Part shown: piece after piece, positions 1-8,826 of the stretch
Layout of the letters: every line of letters starts with the position of its first letter
Position numbering within the stretch: position 1 is the stretch's first letter
DNA from: Massilia sp. CF038
Lineage (GTDB): Bacteria > Pseudomonadota > Gammaproteobacteria > Burkholderiales > Burkholderiaceae_D
Assembly (NCBI RefSeq): GCF_900129765.1
Contig: NZ_FQWU01000003.1
Coordinates: 248,001-312,000 of the forward strand
Reading direction: 5' to 3'
DNA length: 64,000 nucleotides
The notes under the pieces: model-generated
What the model saw: the letters and a program-made list of their open reading frames with translations, nothing else
Told to the model about the DNA's origin: nothing
Databases searched by the model: none
Position numbers and translations under genes: made by a program

Positions 1-1
1 G

Positions 2-1495
2 CTGGTTTCGCTGGCCGACCTGCAGGAACGTGGGCGCGCCTGGGACCTTGCCAACCCTGGCTACTTCGAGGCCGCCATTGAGGCCGGCCGGGGCAGCGAC
101 ACCGCCATCATCCTGTACACCTCCGGCACCACCGGCAAACCAAAGGGCGTGTGCCAGTCGCACGCCTCGCTGCTGGCGGCCGGCATGGGCGGGGTTGCCT
201 TTGACCGCCTGACCGAACACGAAGATATTCTGTCCTACCTGCCCATGGCGTGGGTGGGCGATTGCCTGTTCTCGCTGGCCCAGGCCATGGTGGCCGGCTT
301 TACCGTCAACTGCCCGGAGTCCGGCGATACAGTCATGACCGATCTGCGCGAAATCGGACCCACTTATTATTTTGCACCGCCGCGCGTATTCGAAAACATG
401 CTCACCAGCGTCACCATCCGCATGGAAGATGCCGGCCGCATCAAGCGCCACATGTTTGCTTATTTTATGGATGTGGCCAGGCGCTGCGGTGCCGAAATCC
501 TCGATGGCAAGGCGGTCTCGGTTGCAGACCGCGCTGCCTATGCACTGGGCCGGTTGCTGGTGTATGGGCCGCTCAAGAATGTACTGGGCTTGTCGCGCGT
601 GCGCGTGGCGTACACCGCCGGCGCAGCCATCGGACCTGATTTGTTCCGCTTTTACCGCTCCATCGGCGTCAACCTCAAGCAGCTGTACGGTTCCACTGAA
701 ACCTGCGCCTACGTGTGCCTGCAGCCGGACGGGAACATCAAGTTCGACAGCGTGGGCCTGCCGGCGCCCGGCGTCGAAGTGCGCCTGGCCGATAACGGCG
801 AAGTGCTGGTCAAGTCGGCGGCCACCATGGACGGTTACTTCAAGCGCGCCGACGCCACCGCCGAAGTGATCGACGCCGACGGCTACTTCCATACGGGCGA
901 CGCCGGCCTCTTTGACAGCGAAGGCCACCTCAAGATCATTGACCGCGCGGCCGACGTGGGCAAAATGCGCAGCGGCGCGATGTTTGCGCCCAACTACATC
1001 GAGAACAAGCTTAAATTCTTCCCCTTCATCAAAGAGGCTGTCGCATTCGGCAATGGCCGCGCCCAGGTTTGCGCCTTCATCAACATCGACATGGAGGCAG
1101 TCGGCAACTGGGCCGAACGGCGCAACATGGCCTATGCCGGCTACACCGACCTGGCCGGCCATGCCAGCGTGGGCGAACTGATACGCGGCTGTGTGGAAAA
1201 GGTCAATGCCGACCTGGCAGCCGAGGCGCTGATGGGTGACACCCAGATTCACCGCTTCCTGATTTTGCACAAGGAGCTCGACCCCGACGACGACGAACTG
1301 ACCCGCACGCGCAAGGTGCGGCGCACCTTCATTGCAGACAAATACGCAGTGCTGATCGATGCGCTCTACAGCGACAAGACCAGCCAGTTCATCACCACCA
1401 AGGTCAAGTTCGAGGATGGCCGCAGCGGCAACGTCAGCGCCGATCTGCGCATCTGGGGCGCAACCACCTATCCCAGTGTCGCGAGAGCGGCGTGA
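2..1495 (+). CDS. AMP-dependent acyl-CoA synthetase/ligase (5' end outside window)
   Basis: The last 497 residues of an adenylate-forming ligase; the start lies before the window. Such enzymes activate a carboxylic acid with ATP to an acyl-adenylate and then transfer it to CoA in the cytoplasm. The ATP-binding motif YTSGTTGKPKG is read from bases 116-148; further on are LYGSTETC and GYFHTGDAG, both typical of the long-chain acyl-CoA synthetase branch, and an intact C-terminal domain. The open frame runs upstream of the first internal Met to the window edge, so the gene is cut and not internally started. Its stop overlaps the next gene's GTG start, so it is the head of the Liv transporter operon. 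The substrate cannot be told from sequence. Confidence 0.9.
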   Translation: MVSLADLQERGRAWDLANPGYFEAAIEAGRGSDTAIILYTSGTTGKPKGVCQSHASLLAAGMGGVAFDRLTEHEDILSYLPMAWVGDCLFSLAQAMVAGFTVNCPESGDTVMTDLREIGPTYYFAPPRVFENMLTSVTIRMEDAGRIKRHMFAYFMDVARRCGAEILDGKAVSVADRAAYALGRLLVYGPLKNVLGLSRVRVAYTAGAAIGPDLFRFYRSIGVNLKQLYGSTETCAYVCLQPDGNIKFDSVGLPAPGVEVRLADNGEVLVKSAATMDGYFKRADATAEVIDADGYFHTGDAGLFDSEGHLKIIDRAADVGKMRSGAMFAPNYIENKLKFFPFIKEAVAFGNGRAQVCAFINIDMEAVGNWAERRNMAYAGYTDLAGHASVGELIRGCVEKVNADLAAEALMGDTQIHRFLILHKELDPDDDELTRTRKVRRTFIADKYAVLIDALYSDKTSQFITTKVKFEDGRSGNVSADLRIWGATTYPSVARAA

Positions 1496-2334
1496 GCGGA
1501 ACCGCCGACATGCAGATGAATGAACTGAACACATCGAACCAGCCGCCAGCGCCGGCGCGCACGCCCGGCCCGGTGATCCTGGACCTGAAAAATATTTCGC
1601 TCTCGTTTGGCGGCGTGAAGGCACTGACCGACATTTCCTTCGACGTGCGACAGCATGAAATTCGCGCCATCATTGGTCCGAACGGCGCGGGCAAGAGCTC
1701 GATGCTCAATGTGATCAATGGGGTGTACCGGCCGCAGAAAGGTGAAATCGTTTTACGGGGCGAGCACCGGCGCAATATGGATTGCTATGGCGCGGCAAAG
1801 GCCGGCATCGCGCGCACCTTCCAGAACATCGCCTTGTTCAAGGGCATGACGGTCCTGGATAACATCATGACCGGCCGTAATCTGAAAATGCGCTCCAACT
1901 TTCTGATGCAGGCCCTGTACTGGGGCCCGGCACGGCGCGAAGAAATCGCCCACCGGGAAAAGGCCGAGCAGGTCATCGATTTCCTCGAGATCCAGGCGAT
2001 CCGCAAAACCCCGGTCGGGCGCCTGCCTTACGGGCTGCAAAAACGCGTCGAGCTGGGACGGGCCCTGGCGGCCGAGCCGGACATTCTGCTGCTTGATGAA
2101 CCGATGGCTGGCATGAACGTCGAAGAAAAACAGGACATGTGCCGCTTCATTCTGGATGTGAACGACCAGTTTGGCACGACCATCGTGCTGATTGAACATG
2201 ACATGGGCGTGGTGATGGATATTTCGGACCGGGTCGTGGTGCTTGATTATGGCAAAAAGATCGGCGATGGCACGCCGGATGAAGTGCGGGCGGACCAGGC
2301 GGTGATCAATGCGTATTTGGGAGTCGCACATTAA
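1492..2334 (+). CDS. livG: Liv-type ABC transporter ATP-binding protein (LivG)
   Basis: 280-residue ATPase of a branched-chain-amino-acid-type (HAAT) importer. Walker A GPNGAGKSS begins at residue 62 and the Walker B region LLLDEPMAGM is near residues 199-208. The C-terminal segment ending in NAYLG is typical of LivG. The GTG start at 1492 overlaps the TGA of the ligase (GTGA), which suggests translational coupling; ATG codons at 1510 and 1516 are alternative starts and would remove only a poorly conserved N-terminus. It works with LivF (5713-6522) as the ATPase pair on the LivH/LivM channel. Operon company with two CoA ligases points to a carboxylic acid substrate and not an amino acid (inference). 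Confidence 0.9.
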   Translation: MSGTADMQMNELNTSNQPPAPARTPGPVILDLKNISLSFGGVKALTDISFDVRQHEIRAIIGPNGAGKSSMLNVINGVYRPQKGEIVLRGEHRRNMDCYGAAKAGIARTFQNIALFKGMTVLDNIMTGRNLKMRSNFLMQALYWGPARREEIAHREKAEQVIDFLEIQAIRKTPVGRLPYGLQKRVELGRALAAEPDILLLDEPMAGMNVEEKQDMCRFILDVNDQFGTTIVLIEHDMGVVMDISDRVVVLDYGKKIGDGTPDEVRADQAVINAYLGVAH

Positions 2335-2343
2335 GAACAACTT

Positions 2344-2413
2344 GGGCCCCCGCCTTCGCGAGGGCGATGTGGCACTGATTCGTCGTCCTCGCGAAGGCGG
2401 GGACCCATACCAT
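2344..2413. repeat. REP-like palindromic doublet, family A copy 1
   Basis: Two arms, 2344-2371 and 2384-2406, are inverted copies of each other (21 of 23 positions pair) around a 12-nt spacer, with an ATACCAT tail on the second arm. The 28-nt left arm is identical to bases 51288-51315, in the second copy of the family. The element fills the livG-livH gap, where it could form a stable hairpin in the operon mRNA. Confidence 0.85.
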
Positions 2414-2431
2414 GCATAAGCAGCTAAGAAC

Positions 2432-3328
2432 ATGAGCTTTTTTCTTGAAGTGTTAATCGGCGGTCTGCTCTCCGGCGTGATGTACGCGCTGGTGGCCATT
2501 GGCTTTGTGCTGATCTACAAAGCGTCCGGCGTCTTCAACTTCGCCCAGGGCGCGATGGTGTTCTTTGCCGCCCTCACCTGCGTCGGCATCATCGACAAGT
2601 TCGGGGTCTCGCTCTGGCTCGCCATTCCCCTGACCATGGCTGTGATGGTGGTACTTGGGCTGGCCATCGAAAAGGTGGTGTTGCGGCCCCTGGTCAACCA
2701 GCCGGAAATCACGCTCTTCATGGCCACCATCGGCCTGGCGTTTTTCATCGAGGGCCTGGCCCAGCTGATGTGGGGCTCGCAAGTGCACAAGCTGGACTTG
2801 CCGATTGACGACGTGCCCATCGCCTGGCTGATGGAAGACCACAACATCATCGTTTCGCAGTTCGACGTGACCGCGGCCGGCATCTGCGCCCTGCTGGTGA
2901 CGGCGCTGGCACTACTGTTTTCGCGCACCAAGGTGGGGCGCGCGCTGCGCGCCGTGGCCGATGACCATCAGGCGGCACTGGCTGTCGGCATTCCCCTGCA
3001 ACGCATCTGGGCCGTGGTGTGGTCGGTTGCCGGGCTGGTGGCGCTGGTGGCGGGCTTGCTGTGGGGCGCGCGCAACGGGGTACAGTTCGCGCTCACCTTC
3101 ATCGCGCTCAAGGCGCTGCCGGTGCTGATTCTGGGCGGCTTTACGTCGGTCCCGGGCGCCATTGTGGGTGGCTTGATCATCGGCGCATCCGAAAAACTGG
3201 CCGAGGTGTACATCGGACCCATGGTCGGTGGCGGCATCGAGGGCTGGTTCCCTTATGTGCTGGCCCTGTTGTTCCTGCTGGTGCGGCCGGAAGGTCTGTT
3301 CGGCGAAAAAATCATCCGGAGAATCTGA
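2432..3328 (+). CDS. livH: Liv-type ABC transporter permease (LivH)
   Basis: 298-residue inner-membrane permease with about eight hydrophobic segments. The N-terminus, GGLLSGVMYALVAIGF followed by GVFNFAQGAMV, is the LivH signature, and the C-terminus LLVRPEGLFGEK is the usual ending of the family. It pairs with LivM (3331-4389) to form the channel. The ATG lies about 100 bases after livG because a palindromic repeat is inserted between them; no strong new promoter was seen in that gap, so the gene is probably still in the operon. Length is normal for the family. Confidence 0.92.
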   Translation: MSFFLEVLIGGLLSGVMYALVAIGFVLIYKASGVFNFAQGAMVFFAALTCVGIIDKFGVSLWLAIPLTMAVMVVLGLAIEKVVLRPLVNQPEITLFMATIGLAFFIEGLAQLMWGSQVHKLDLPIDDVPIAWLMEDHNIIVSQFDVTAAGICALLVTALALLFSRTKVGRALRAVADDHQAALAVGIPLQRIWAVVWSVAGLVALVAGLLWGARNGVQFALTFIALKALPVLILGGFTSVPGAIVGGLIIGASEKLAEVYIGPMVGGGIEGWFPYVLALLFLLVRPEGLFGEKIIRRI

Positions 3329-3330
3329 CC

Positions 3331-4389
3331 ATGTTTTACCGCGAAGCCGGACAATTCAAGACCAGCTATGCCTCGGACGGCCAGATCTTCCCGATCCGCC
3401 AGGACCGCATCGCCCTCGGCATTTTGCTGCTGGTCGCGCTGGCGGCGGTACCCCTGTTTGCCTCACCCTACCTGCTGTCGGCGATTCTGATTCCCTTCCT
3501 GATTTTCGCGCTGGCCGCGCTGGGGTTGAACATCCTCACCGGTTATTGCGGCCAGCTGTCGCTGGGGACGGCCGCATTCATGGCCGTGGGCGCCTTTGCC
3601 TCGTTCAATTTTGTGGCGCGCATCCCGGGTCTGCCCATGCTGCTGGCATTTGTGCTGGGCGGTCTGTGCGCGGCCATGGTCGGCATTGCGTTCGGGTTGC
3701 CGTCGCTGCGCATTCGCGGCTTTTACCTGGCCGCGTCCACGCTGGCTACCCAGTTCTTCGTGGTCTGGTGCCTGACCAAGATTCCCTACCTGACCAATTA
3801 CAGCAGTTCGGGCGTGATCACGGCGCAGAAAATCGTCATTCTCGGCTACCTGTTCGACACCCCGGTCAGCAAATACATGCTGGTGCTGGCGATTGTGGCG
3901 GTCATGGCCCTGATGGCCAAGAACATGATCCGCTCCAACGTGGGCCGCTCCTGGATGGCCGTGCGCGACATGGATGTGGCAGCCGAGGTGATTGGTTTTC
4001 GGCCCATGCGCACCAAGCTGCTGGCGTTTGCCGTCAGCTCGTTCTACTGCGGCGTGGCGGGCGCGCTGTACGCTTATGCCTATCTGGGCACGGTGGAACC
4101 GGAAGCCTACAATCTGGACCTGTCGTTCCGGATTCTGTTCATGATCATCATTGGCGGCGTGGGTTCGGTACTGGGCTCGTTCCTGGGTGCGGCCTTCATT
4201 GTGCTGCTGCCAGTGGGGCTGAACATCCTGGCACACGCCCTGTCGCTGCCGACATCCGTGGCATCGAATCTCGAATTGATGGTATTTGGCGCGTTGATCA
4301 TTTTCTTCCTGATCGTCGAGCCACACGGGCTGGCACGCCTGTGGCAAGTTGGCAAAGAGAAGCTGCGGCTATGGCCGTTCCCGCATTAA
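3331..4389 (+). CDS. livM: Liv-type ABC transporter permease (LivM)
   Basis: 352-residue inner-membrane permease. It has a hydrophilic N-terminal stretch of about 25 residues, then transmembrane segments including LGLNILTGYCGQLSLGTAAFMAVGA (residues about 65-89), the conserved LivM motif for this branch, and FMIIIGGVGSVLGSF near the C-terminus. The ATG at 3331 follows a CGGAGA ribosome site and sits 2 bases after the livH stop. The frame is open for about 100 codons further upstream, but that would overlap livH almost entirely. It forms the importer channel with LivH. Confidence 0.92.
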   Translation: MFYREAGQFKTSYASDGQIFPIRQDRIALGILLLVALAAVPLFASPYLLSAILIPFLIFALAALGLNILTGYCGQLSLGTAAFMAVGAFASFNFVARIPGLPMLLAFVLGGLCAAMVGIAFGLPSLRIRGFYLAASTLATQFFVVWCLTKIPYLTNYSSSGVITAQKIVILGYLFDTPVSKYMLVLAIVAVMALMAKNMIRSNVGRSWMAVRDMDVAAEVIGFRPMRTKLLAFAVSSFYCGVAGALYAYAYLGTVEPEAYNLDLSFRILFMIIIGGVGSVLGSFLGAAFIVLLPVGLNILAHALSLPTSVASNLELMVFGALIIFFLIVEPHGLARLWQVGKEKLRLWPFPH

Positions 4390-4406
4390 CCTCAGGAGAC
4401 AAGAAC

Positions 4407-5708
4407 ATGCATCAGATCCGGAAAATCATGCTGTGCGCGGCGCTGGCAGGCGCATTCACCCAGGTGCAGGCGGCCGATCAGTTTGTGGCCCTGCCGTCCT
4501 ACCGCGTGGGGCCGTACGCGGCTGGGGGTTCGGGCTTTTATGGCGGCGCGATCGACTATTTCAATCTGGTCAACGCCAACGGCGGCGTCAATGGCGTCAA
4601 AATCCAGTGGGAAGAATGCGAGACCGAATACAACCCGTCGCGCGGCATTGAATGCTACGAGCGCCTGAAGACCAAAAATGGCGGCGCCACTCTGGTGGAA
4701 CCACTGTCAACGGGTATCGCCTACGGCATTCTGGACCGCGTCGGCACCGACAAGATTCCCCTCACCACGCTTGGCTATGGCCGCTCGGACGCCGCCAACG
4801 GCAAGGTCTTCCCGTACGTATTCCCGCTCATTACCAGCTACTGGAACCAGGCTGCCGCCATGGTTAAGTACCTGGCCGACAAGAGCGGCGGCTACGACAA
4901 ACTCAAAGGCAAAAAGATCGTCCACCTGTATCACGATTCGGCCTTTGGCAAGGAACCCTTGCCGGTACTGGAAGCGCAAGCCAAACAATACGGATTTGAA
5001 CTGATCAAGATCGCGGTCGCGCCACCCGGCAGCGAGCAGCAGTCGCAGTGGCTCCAGATCCGCCAGGCCAAGCCGGATCACGTGATCCTGTGGGGCTGGG
5101 GCGTGATGAACTCGGTGGCGCTCAAGACCGCCCAGCGCAACGGCTTCCCGCGCGAGAAAATGCTGGGCGTGTGGTGGGCCGGTTCCGAAGAAGACACCAT
5201 CCCGTCGGGCGACGCGGCCAAAGGCTATACCGCAATGACCTTCAACACGCCGGGCAATTACCCGCTGATCGACGAGATCCGCAAAAAGGTCTACGCAGCC
5301 GGTAACGGCAATCTGGCCGACCAGGCGCGTATTGGCTCGGTCTATCACATGCGCGGCATGACCATGGGCGTGCTATGGGTGGAGGCGATCCGCACCGCCC
5401 AGGAAAAATTCGGCAAGGGCAAGGTCATGACGGGCGAGCAGGTACGCTGGGGCCTGGAAAACCTGGATGTGAACGAGGCGCGCCAGAAGAGCATTGGCGT
5501 TCTGGGCATGTTCCCGACCGTGAAAACCAGTTGCGACGACCACGAAGGTTCGGGCGCGGTCAAGGTACAGCAGTGGGATGGCAAGAAGTGGAACGCGATC
5601 ACGCCAAAATGGATCGTGGGCGACAAGGCACTCACGCGCAAGCTGCTGGAAGAGTCGTCCAACGCCTATGCGGTGGAAAAGAAAATCACCCCGGCCTGCA
5701 TGAAATAA
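4407..5708 (+). CDS. ABC transporter substrate-binding protein (Peripla_BP_6 family)
   Basis: 433-residue periplasmic binding protein of the Liv-type importer. Residues 1-23 form a Sec signal peptide with a probable cut after VQA. The mature part shows the type-1 binding-protein fold: a ligand-binding N-lobe with YAAGGSGFYGG and YFNLVNANGGVNG, then conserved central segments such as KIVHLYHDSAFGKE. The ATG at 4407 follows CAGGAGAC; the frame is open upstream through livM but that is a shadow. The ligand is unknown; the flanking CoA ligases suggest an organic acid, possibly aromatic. Length is somewhat above the usual 370-400 residues. Confidence 0.9.
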   Translation: MHQIRKIMLCAALAGAFTQVQAADQFVALPSYRVGPYAAGGSGFYGGAIDYFNLVNANGGVNGVKIQWEECETEYNPSRGIECYERLKTKNGGATLVEPLSTGIAYGILDRVGTDKIPLTTLGYGRSDAANGKVFPYVFPLITSYWNQAAAMVKYLADKSGGYDKLKGKKIVHLYHDSAFGKEPLPVLEAQAKQYGFELIKIAVAPPGSEQQSQWLQIRQAKPDHVILWGWGVMNSVALKTAQRNGFPREKMLGVWWAGSEEDTIPSGDAAKGYTAMTFNTPGNYPLIDEIRKKVYAAGNGNLADQARIGSVYHMRGMTMGVLWVEAIRTAQEKFGKGKVMTGEQVRWGLENLDVNEARQKSIGVLGMFPTVKTSCDDHEGSGAVKVQQWDGKKWNAITPKWIVGDKALTRKLLEESSNAYAVEKKITPACMK

Positions 5709-5712
5709 GACC

Positions 5713-6522
5713 ATGACGACTGCACCGTACCTGTCGGTTAATAACATCGAGGTCATTTATGACCACGTGATCCTGGTCCTGAAGGGCGTCTCGCTACAGG
5801 TCCCGAAGGGCAAGATCGTCGCCCTGCTGGGAGCGAATGGCGCCGGCAAATCGACCACGCTGAAAACCATCTCCACGCTGCTGCGTGGCGAGCGTGGCGA
5901 CGTCACCAAGGGCGAGGTGCAGTTCAACGGCGAACGCATCGATCAGCTCACCCCCAATGAACTGGTGCGGCGCGGCCTGTCGCAGGTGATGGAAGGACGG
6001 CACTGCTTTGGTCACCTCACCATCGAAGAAAACCTCATGACAGGCGCTTACACGCGCACCGATTCGCGCGCTGCCATCAAGGCATCGCTGGAAGCGGTGT
6101 ACCACTATTTTCCGCGTCTGCGCGAGCGCCGTACCAGCCAGGCTGGCTACACCTCGGGCGGCGAACAACAGATGTGCGCCATTGGCCGCGCGCTGATGGC
6201 CAAGCCATCCATGATTCTGCTGGACGAGCCGTCGATGGGCATTGCGCCTCAAATTGTGGAAGAAATTTTTGACATCGTGCGCGATCTGAACCAGAAGGAA
6301 GGCGTGTCCTTCCTGCTGGCCGAACAGAACACCACCGTGGCCCTGCGCTATGCCGATTTTGGCTACATTCTGGAAAACGGCCGCGTGGTGATGGAAGGCG
6401 CGGCTGCCGACCTGGCCAGCAACGAGGACGTCAAGGAGTTCTACCTGGGCGTGTCGGGGGCAGAGCGCAAGAGTTTTCGCGACATGAAATTTTATCGCCG
6501 CCGCAAACGCTGGCTGGCTTGA
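5713..6522 (+). CDS. livF: Liv-type ABC transporter ATP-binding protein (LivF)
   Basis: 269-residue second ATPase of the importer. Walker A is intact (GANGAGKSTT), as are SGGEQQM and LLDEPSMGIAP. It starts 4 bases after the binding-protein stop. About 25 residues beyond the usual LivF end are basic (a run of Arg and Lys near the C-terminus); this tail is unusual, but similar extensions occur in LivF proteins clustered with CoA ligases (from memory, not checked). It pairs with LivG of the same operon. Confidence 0.9.
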   Translation: MTTAPYLSVNNIEVIYDHVILVLKGVSLQVPKGKIVALLGANGAGKSTTLKTISTLLRGERGDVTKGEVQFNGERIDQLTPNELVRRGLSQVMEGRHCFGHLTIEENLMTGAYTRTDSRAAIKASLEAVYHYFPRLRERRTSQAGYTSGGEQQMCAIGRALMAKPSMILLDEPSMGIAPQIVEEIFDIVRDLNQKEGVSFLLAEQNTTVALRYADFGYILENGRVVMEGAAADLASNEDVKEFYLGVSGAERKSFRDMKFYRRRKRWLA

Positions 6523-6531
6523 GGAACACCC

Positions 6532-6897
6532 ATGAACTTTGAAGCCGCAAAGGCGCTGTGCCGCACTTTTCCTGGTTGTACAGAGGACGTGAAATGGGGA
6601 TGCGACGCCGTATTTTCCGTAGGCGCCAAGATGTTCGCCGTCACCAATCAAGACGTACCGGCTACTGGTATCAGCTTCAAGGTCGATGACGACCGCTTTC
6701 TTGAGCTGACCGACAGGCCCGGCATCATTCCGGCCCCCTACCTGGCGCGGGTCAAGTGGGTGCGGGTCGAAAAGGCGTCAGCCTTGAGCGACAAGGAAGC
6801 GGCGGCATTGCTGCGCCGTTCCTACGAGCTGGTGTTCGCCAAGCTGAGCAAAAAAATGCAGCGCGAGATTACCGCAGCGCACGGAGACGCCCAATGA
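6532..6897 (+). CDS. MmcQ/YjbR family protein
   Basis: 121-residue small protein of the MmcQ/YjbR fold (older name DUF419), related in structure to double-wing DNA-binding domains. Recognisable features are CRTFPGCTEDVKWGCDAVFSV near the N-terminus, FKVDDDRFLELTDRPG in the middle and a helical C-terminus with LRRSYELVFAKLSKK. Members of this family have no firmly established role. The gene begins 9 bases after livF and overlaps the next gene by 4 bases (ATGA), so it belongs to the operon. Confidence 0.85.
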   Translation: MNFEAAKALCRTFPGCTEDVKWGCDAVFSVGAKMFAVTNQDVPATGISFKVDDDRFLELTDRPGIIPAPYLARVKWVRVEKASALSDKEAAALLRRSYELVFAKLSKKMQREITAAHGDAQ

Positions 6898-8153
6898 CGG
6901 TCGACACCCTCGACGCGCTGGAACGGCGCGACCCACAGGAGCGCGAACACGACCTGATGGCGCGTTTGCCGCAACTACTGGCCCGCGCCCAGTCCGCGCC
7001 TGGCTGGGCCGCCATTCTGGACGGTGTGGATCCCGCCCAGGTGACCAGCCGCGCCGCCCTGGCCGAGCTGCCGATCACGCGCAAGGCCGATCTGAAGTCA
7101 CTGCAAAAGCGCGCCATGCCGTTTGGCGGGCTGGCCGTCACACCGGTGGGCCAGCTGGGACGGGTCTTCGTCTCGCCCGGCCCGATCTTCGACCCCGAGG
7201 GCCGCGGCCCGGACTGGTGGCGCTTTGCACGGCCCATGTACGCCGCTGGCATTCGCGCCGGTGGGCTGCTGCAAAACTGCTTCTCGTACCACTTCACCCC
7301 AGCCGCTTTCATGGTGGAAGGCGGCGCGGCCAGGATCGGCTGCGCTGTCATTCCCGCCGGCGCCGGACAAACCGAAATGCAGGTGCAGGCAATTGTGGAC
7401 CTGCGGCCCGACACCTACGTCGGCACCCCTTCCTTCCTGCGCATCATTATCGAAAAGGCGCGCGAGATGGATGCCGACATCAGCTGCCTGCAGCGCGCCG
7501 TGATGGGCGCCGAGGCGCTGCCCGAGTCGCTGCGTGCCTGGTTCCGCGAGCACGGCGTGCCACATGTGTTCCAGACCTACGCGTCGGCCGATATCGGCAG
7601 CGTCGCCTACGAAACCGCCACCGACGGCGTGCTCAATCCCGGCATGATGCTTGACGAAGACGTGATCCTCGAGATCGTACGCCCCGGCAGCGGCGAGCCA
7701 GTCGCGCCAGGCGACATTGGCGAGATCGTCATCACCTTATTTAATCCGGACTATCCGCTGATCCGCTTTGCCACGGGCGACATGTCGGCCCTGCTGGTCG
7801 ATACGCCGCCGTCCAGGTGCGGGCGCACCAATCAGCGTATTCGCGGCTGGCTTGGCCGCGCCGACCAGACCACCAAAGTGCGCGCCATGTTTGTGCATCC
7901 CACGCAGGTGGACAACATCACACGCCGCCACCCCGAGATTTTGAAAGCGCGCCTGGTGGTGTCGGGCCGCATGGCCAACGACGTCATGACGCTGCGCTGC
8001 GAGGTGCGCAGCACGCCCGCCCCCGAAAAGCAGGCGCTGATTATCGAATCCATTCGCGAGGTGACCAAGCTGCGCGGCGAGGTTGAATTTGTGGCGCGCG
8101 GGGCGCTGCCGTCGGACGGTGTGCTGATCGAGGACGCGCGCGACTATCGCTAG
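6894..8153 (+). CDS. Phenylacetate-CoA ligase-like (PaaK family) adenylate-forming enzyme
   Basis: 419-residue AMP-forming CoA ligase. The N-terminus (LPQLLARAQSAPGW, ELPITRKADL) and the central GAEALPESLRAWF and FQTYASADIGSVAYE match the PaaK/CapK branch; the C-terminal domain has IRFATGDMSALL and KVRAMFVHP. ATG 6894 overlaps the previous stop (ATGA), so translation is probably coupled. A longer frame starting at 6756 would overlap the YjbR gene. It is the last gene of the transport-plus-ligation operon. True substrate unknown; phenylacetate or another aryl or short acid is plausible. Confidence 0.87.
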   Translation: MTVDTLDALERRDPQEREHDLMARLPQLLARAQSAPGWAAILDGVDPAQVTSRAALAELPITRKADLKSLQKRAMPFGGLAVTPVGQLGRVFVSPGPIFDPEGRGPDWWRFARPMYAAGIRAGGLLQNCFSYHFTPAAFMVEGGAARIGCAVIPAGAGQTEMQVQAIVDLRPDTYVGTPSFLRIIIEKAREMDADISCLQRAVMGAEALPESLRAWFREHGVPHVFQTYASADIGSVAYETATDGVLNPGMMLDEDVILEIVRPGSGEPVAPGDIGEIVITLFNPDYPLIRFATGDMSALLVDTPPSRCGRTNQRIRGWLGRADQTTKVRAMFVHPTQVDNITRRHPEILKARLVVSGRMANDVMTLRCEVRSTPAPEKQALIIESIREVTKLRGEVEFVARGALPSDGVLIEDARDYR

Positions 8154-8244
8154 GCAGAAGGTTGTCGCATAAAACCAACTGCTGGCCGTTTGTGCACTGC
8201 GATATGCAGGATAATCAAGCTGTGTGCATTTTCAGCGAATAATC

Positions 8245-8826
8245 ATGCAACAGTTCCATGTAGACCGCGCCCGTACCCTTCTGGCCAATGCGGAGGAAAT
8301 CTTCGACGCCACTACCGTGCAGCGCGCGGTGACTGATGTAGCCAACAAGCTCAATGCCCGCTTCGACCGGCCCGAAGACGAAACCTTCCCGCTGGTGCTG
8401 GGCGTGATGGGTGGCGCGGTGGTATTCGTGGGCCAGGTGCTGCCGCAGCTGCGCTTCCCGCTCGAATTCGACTACATTCACGTCAGCCGCTACGGCGACG
8501 ACGACCAGGGCGGACGCGTGGTGTGGAAGGTCATCCCGCGCCCCAACGTAGCCGGCCGCACCATCATCGTCCTTGACGATATTCTGGACGAAGGCGAAAC
8601 GCTCGCTCACGTCAAACAGCGTTTGCTCGACATGGGCGCCGCCGAGGTGATCGTCGCAGTTTTCGCCGACAAGGCCATCAAGCGCGCCAAGCCCCTCAAG
8701 GCCGACATCGTCGGCTTGACCATTCCCGACAAATTTGTGGTCGGCTTCGGGATGGACGTGTACGGGTACTGGCGCAACTTGCCCGGTCTGTGGGCCATCC
8801 GTCAGGAAGACCTGAAGGGCAAATAG
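8245..8826 (+). CDS. hpt: Hypoxanthine-guanine phosphoribosyltransferase
   Basis: 193-residue purine salvage enzyme that joins hypoxanthine or guanine to PRPP in the cytoplasm. The PRPP-binding loop is IIVLDDILDEGETL, and the upstream LGVMGGAVVFVGQ and the C-terminal KFVVGFGMDVYGYWRNLPGLW fit the type I phosphoribosyltransferase fold. The ATG at 8245 is preferred; a GTG at 8224 in the same frame adds seven residues that do not look conserved. It stands alone between the transporter operon and the chitinase region. Confidence 0.92.
   Translation: MQQFHVDRARTLLANAEEIFDATTVQRAVTDVANKLNARFDRPEDETFPLVLGVMGGAVVFVGQVLPQLRFPLEFDYIHVSRYGDDDQGGRVVWKVIPRPNVAGRTIIVLDDILDEGETLAHVKQRLLDMGAAEVIVAVFADKAIKRAKPLKADIVGLTIPDKFVVGFGMDVYGYWRNLPGLWAIRQEDLKGK

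Noticed and set aside
3228..4406. N-terminal extension of the substrate-binding protein frame
   Set aside because: It overlaps livM, and a signal peptide with a good ribosome site begins at 4407.
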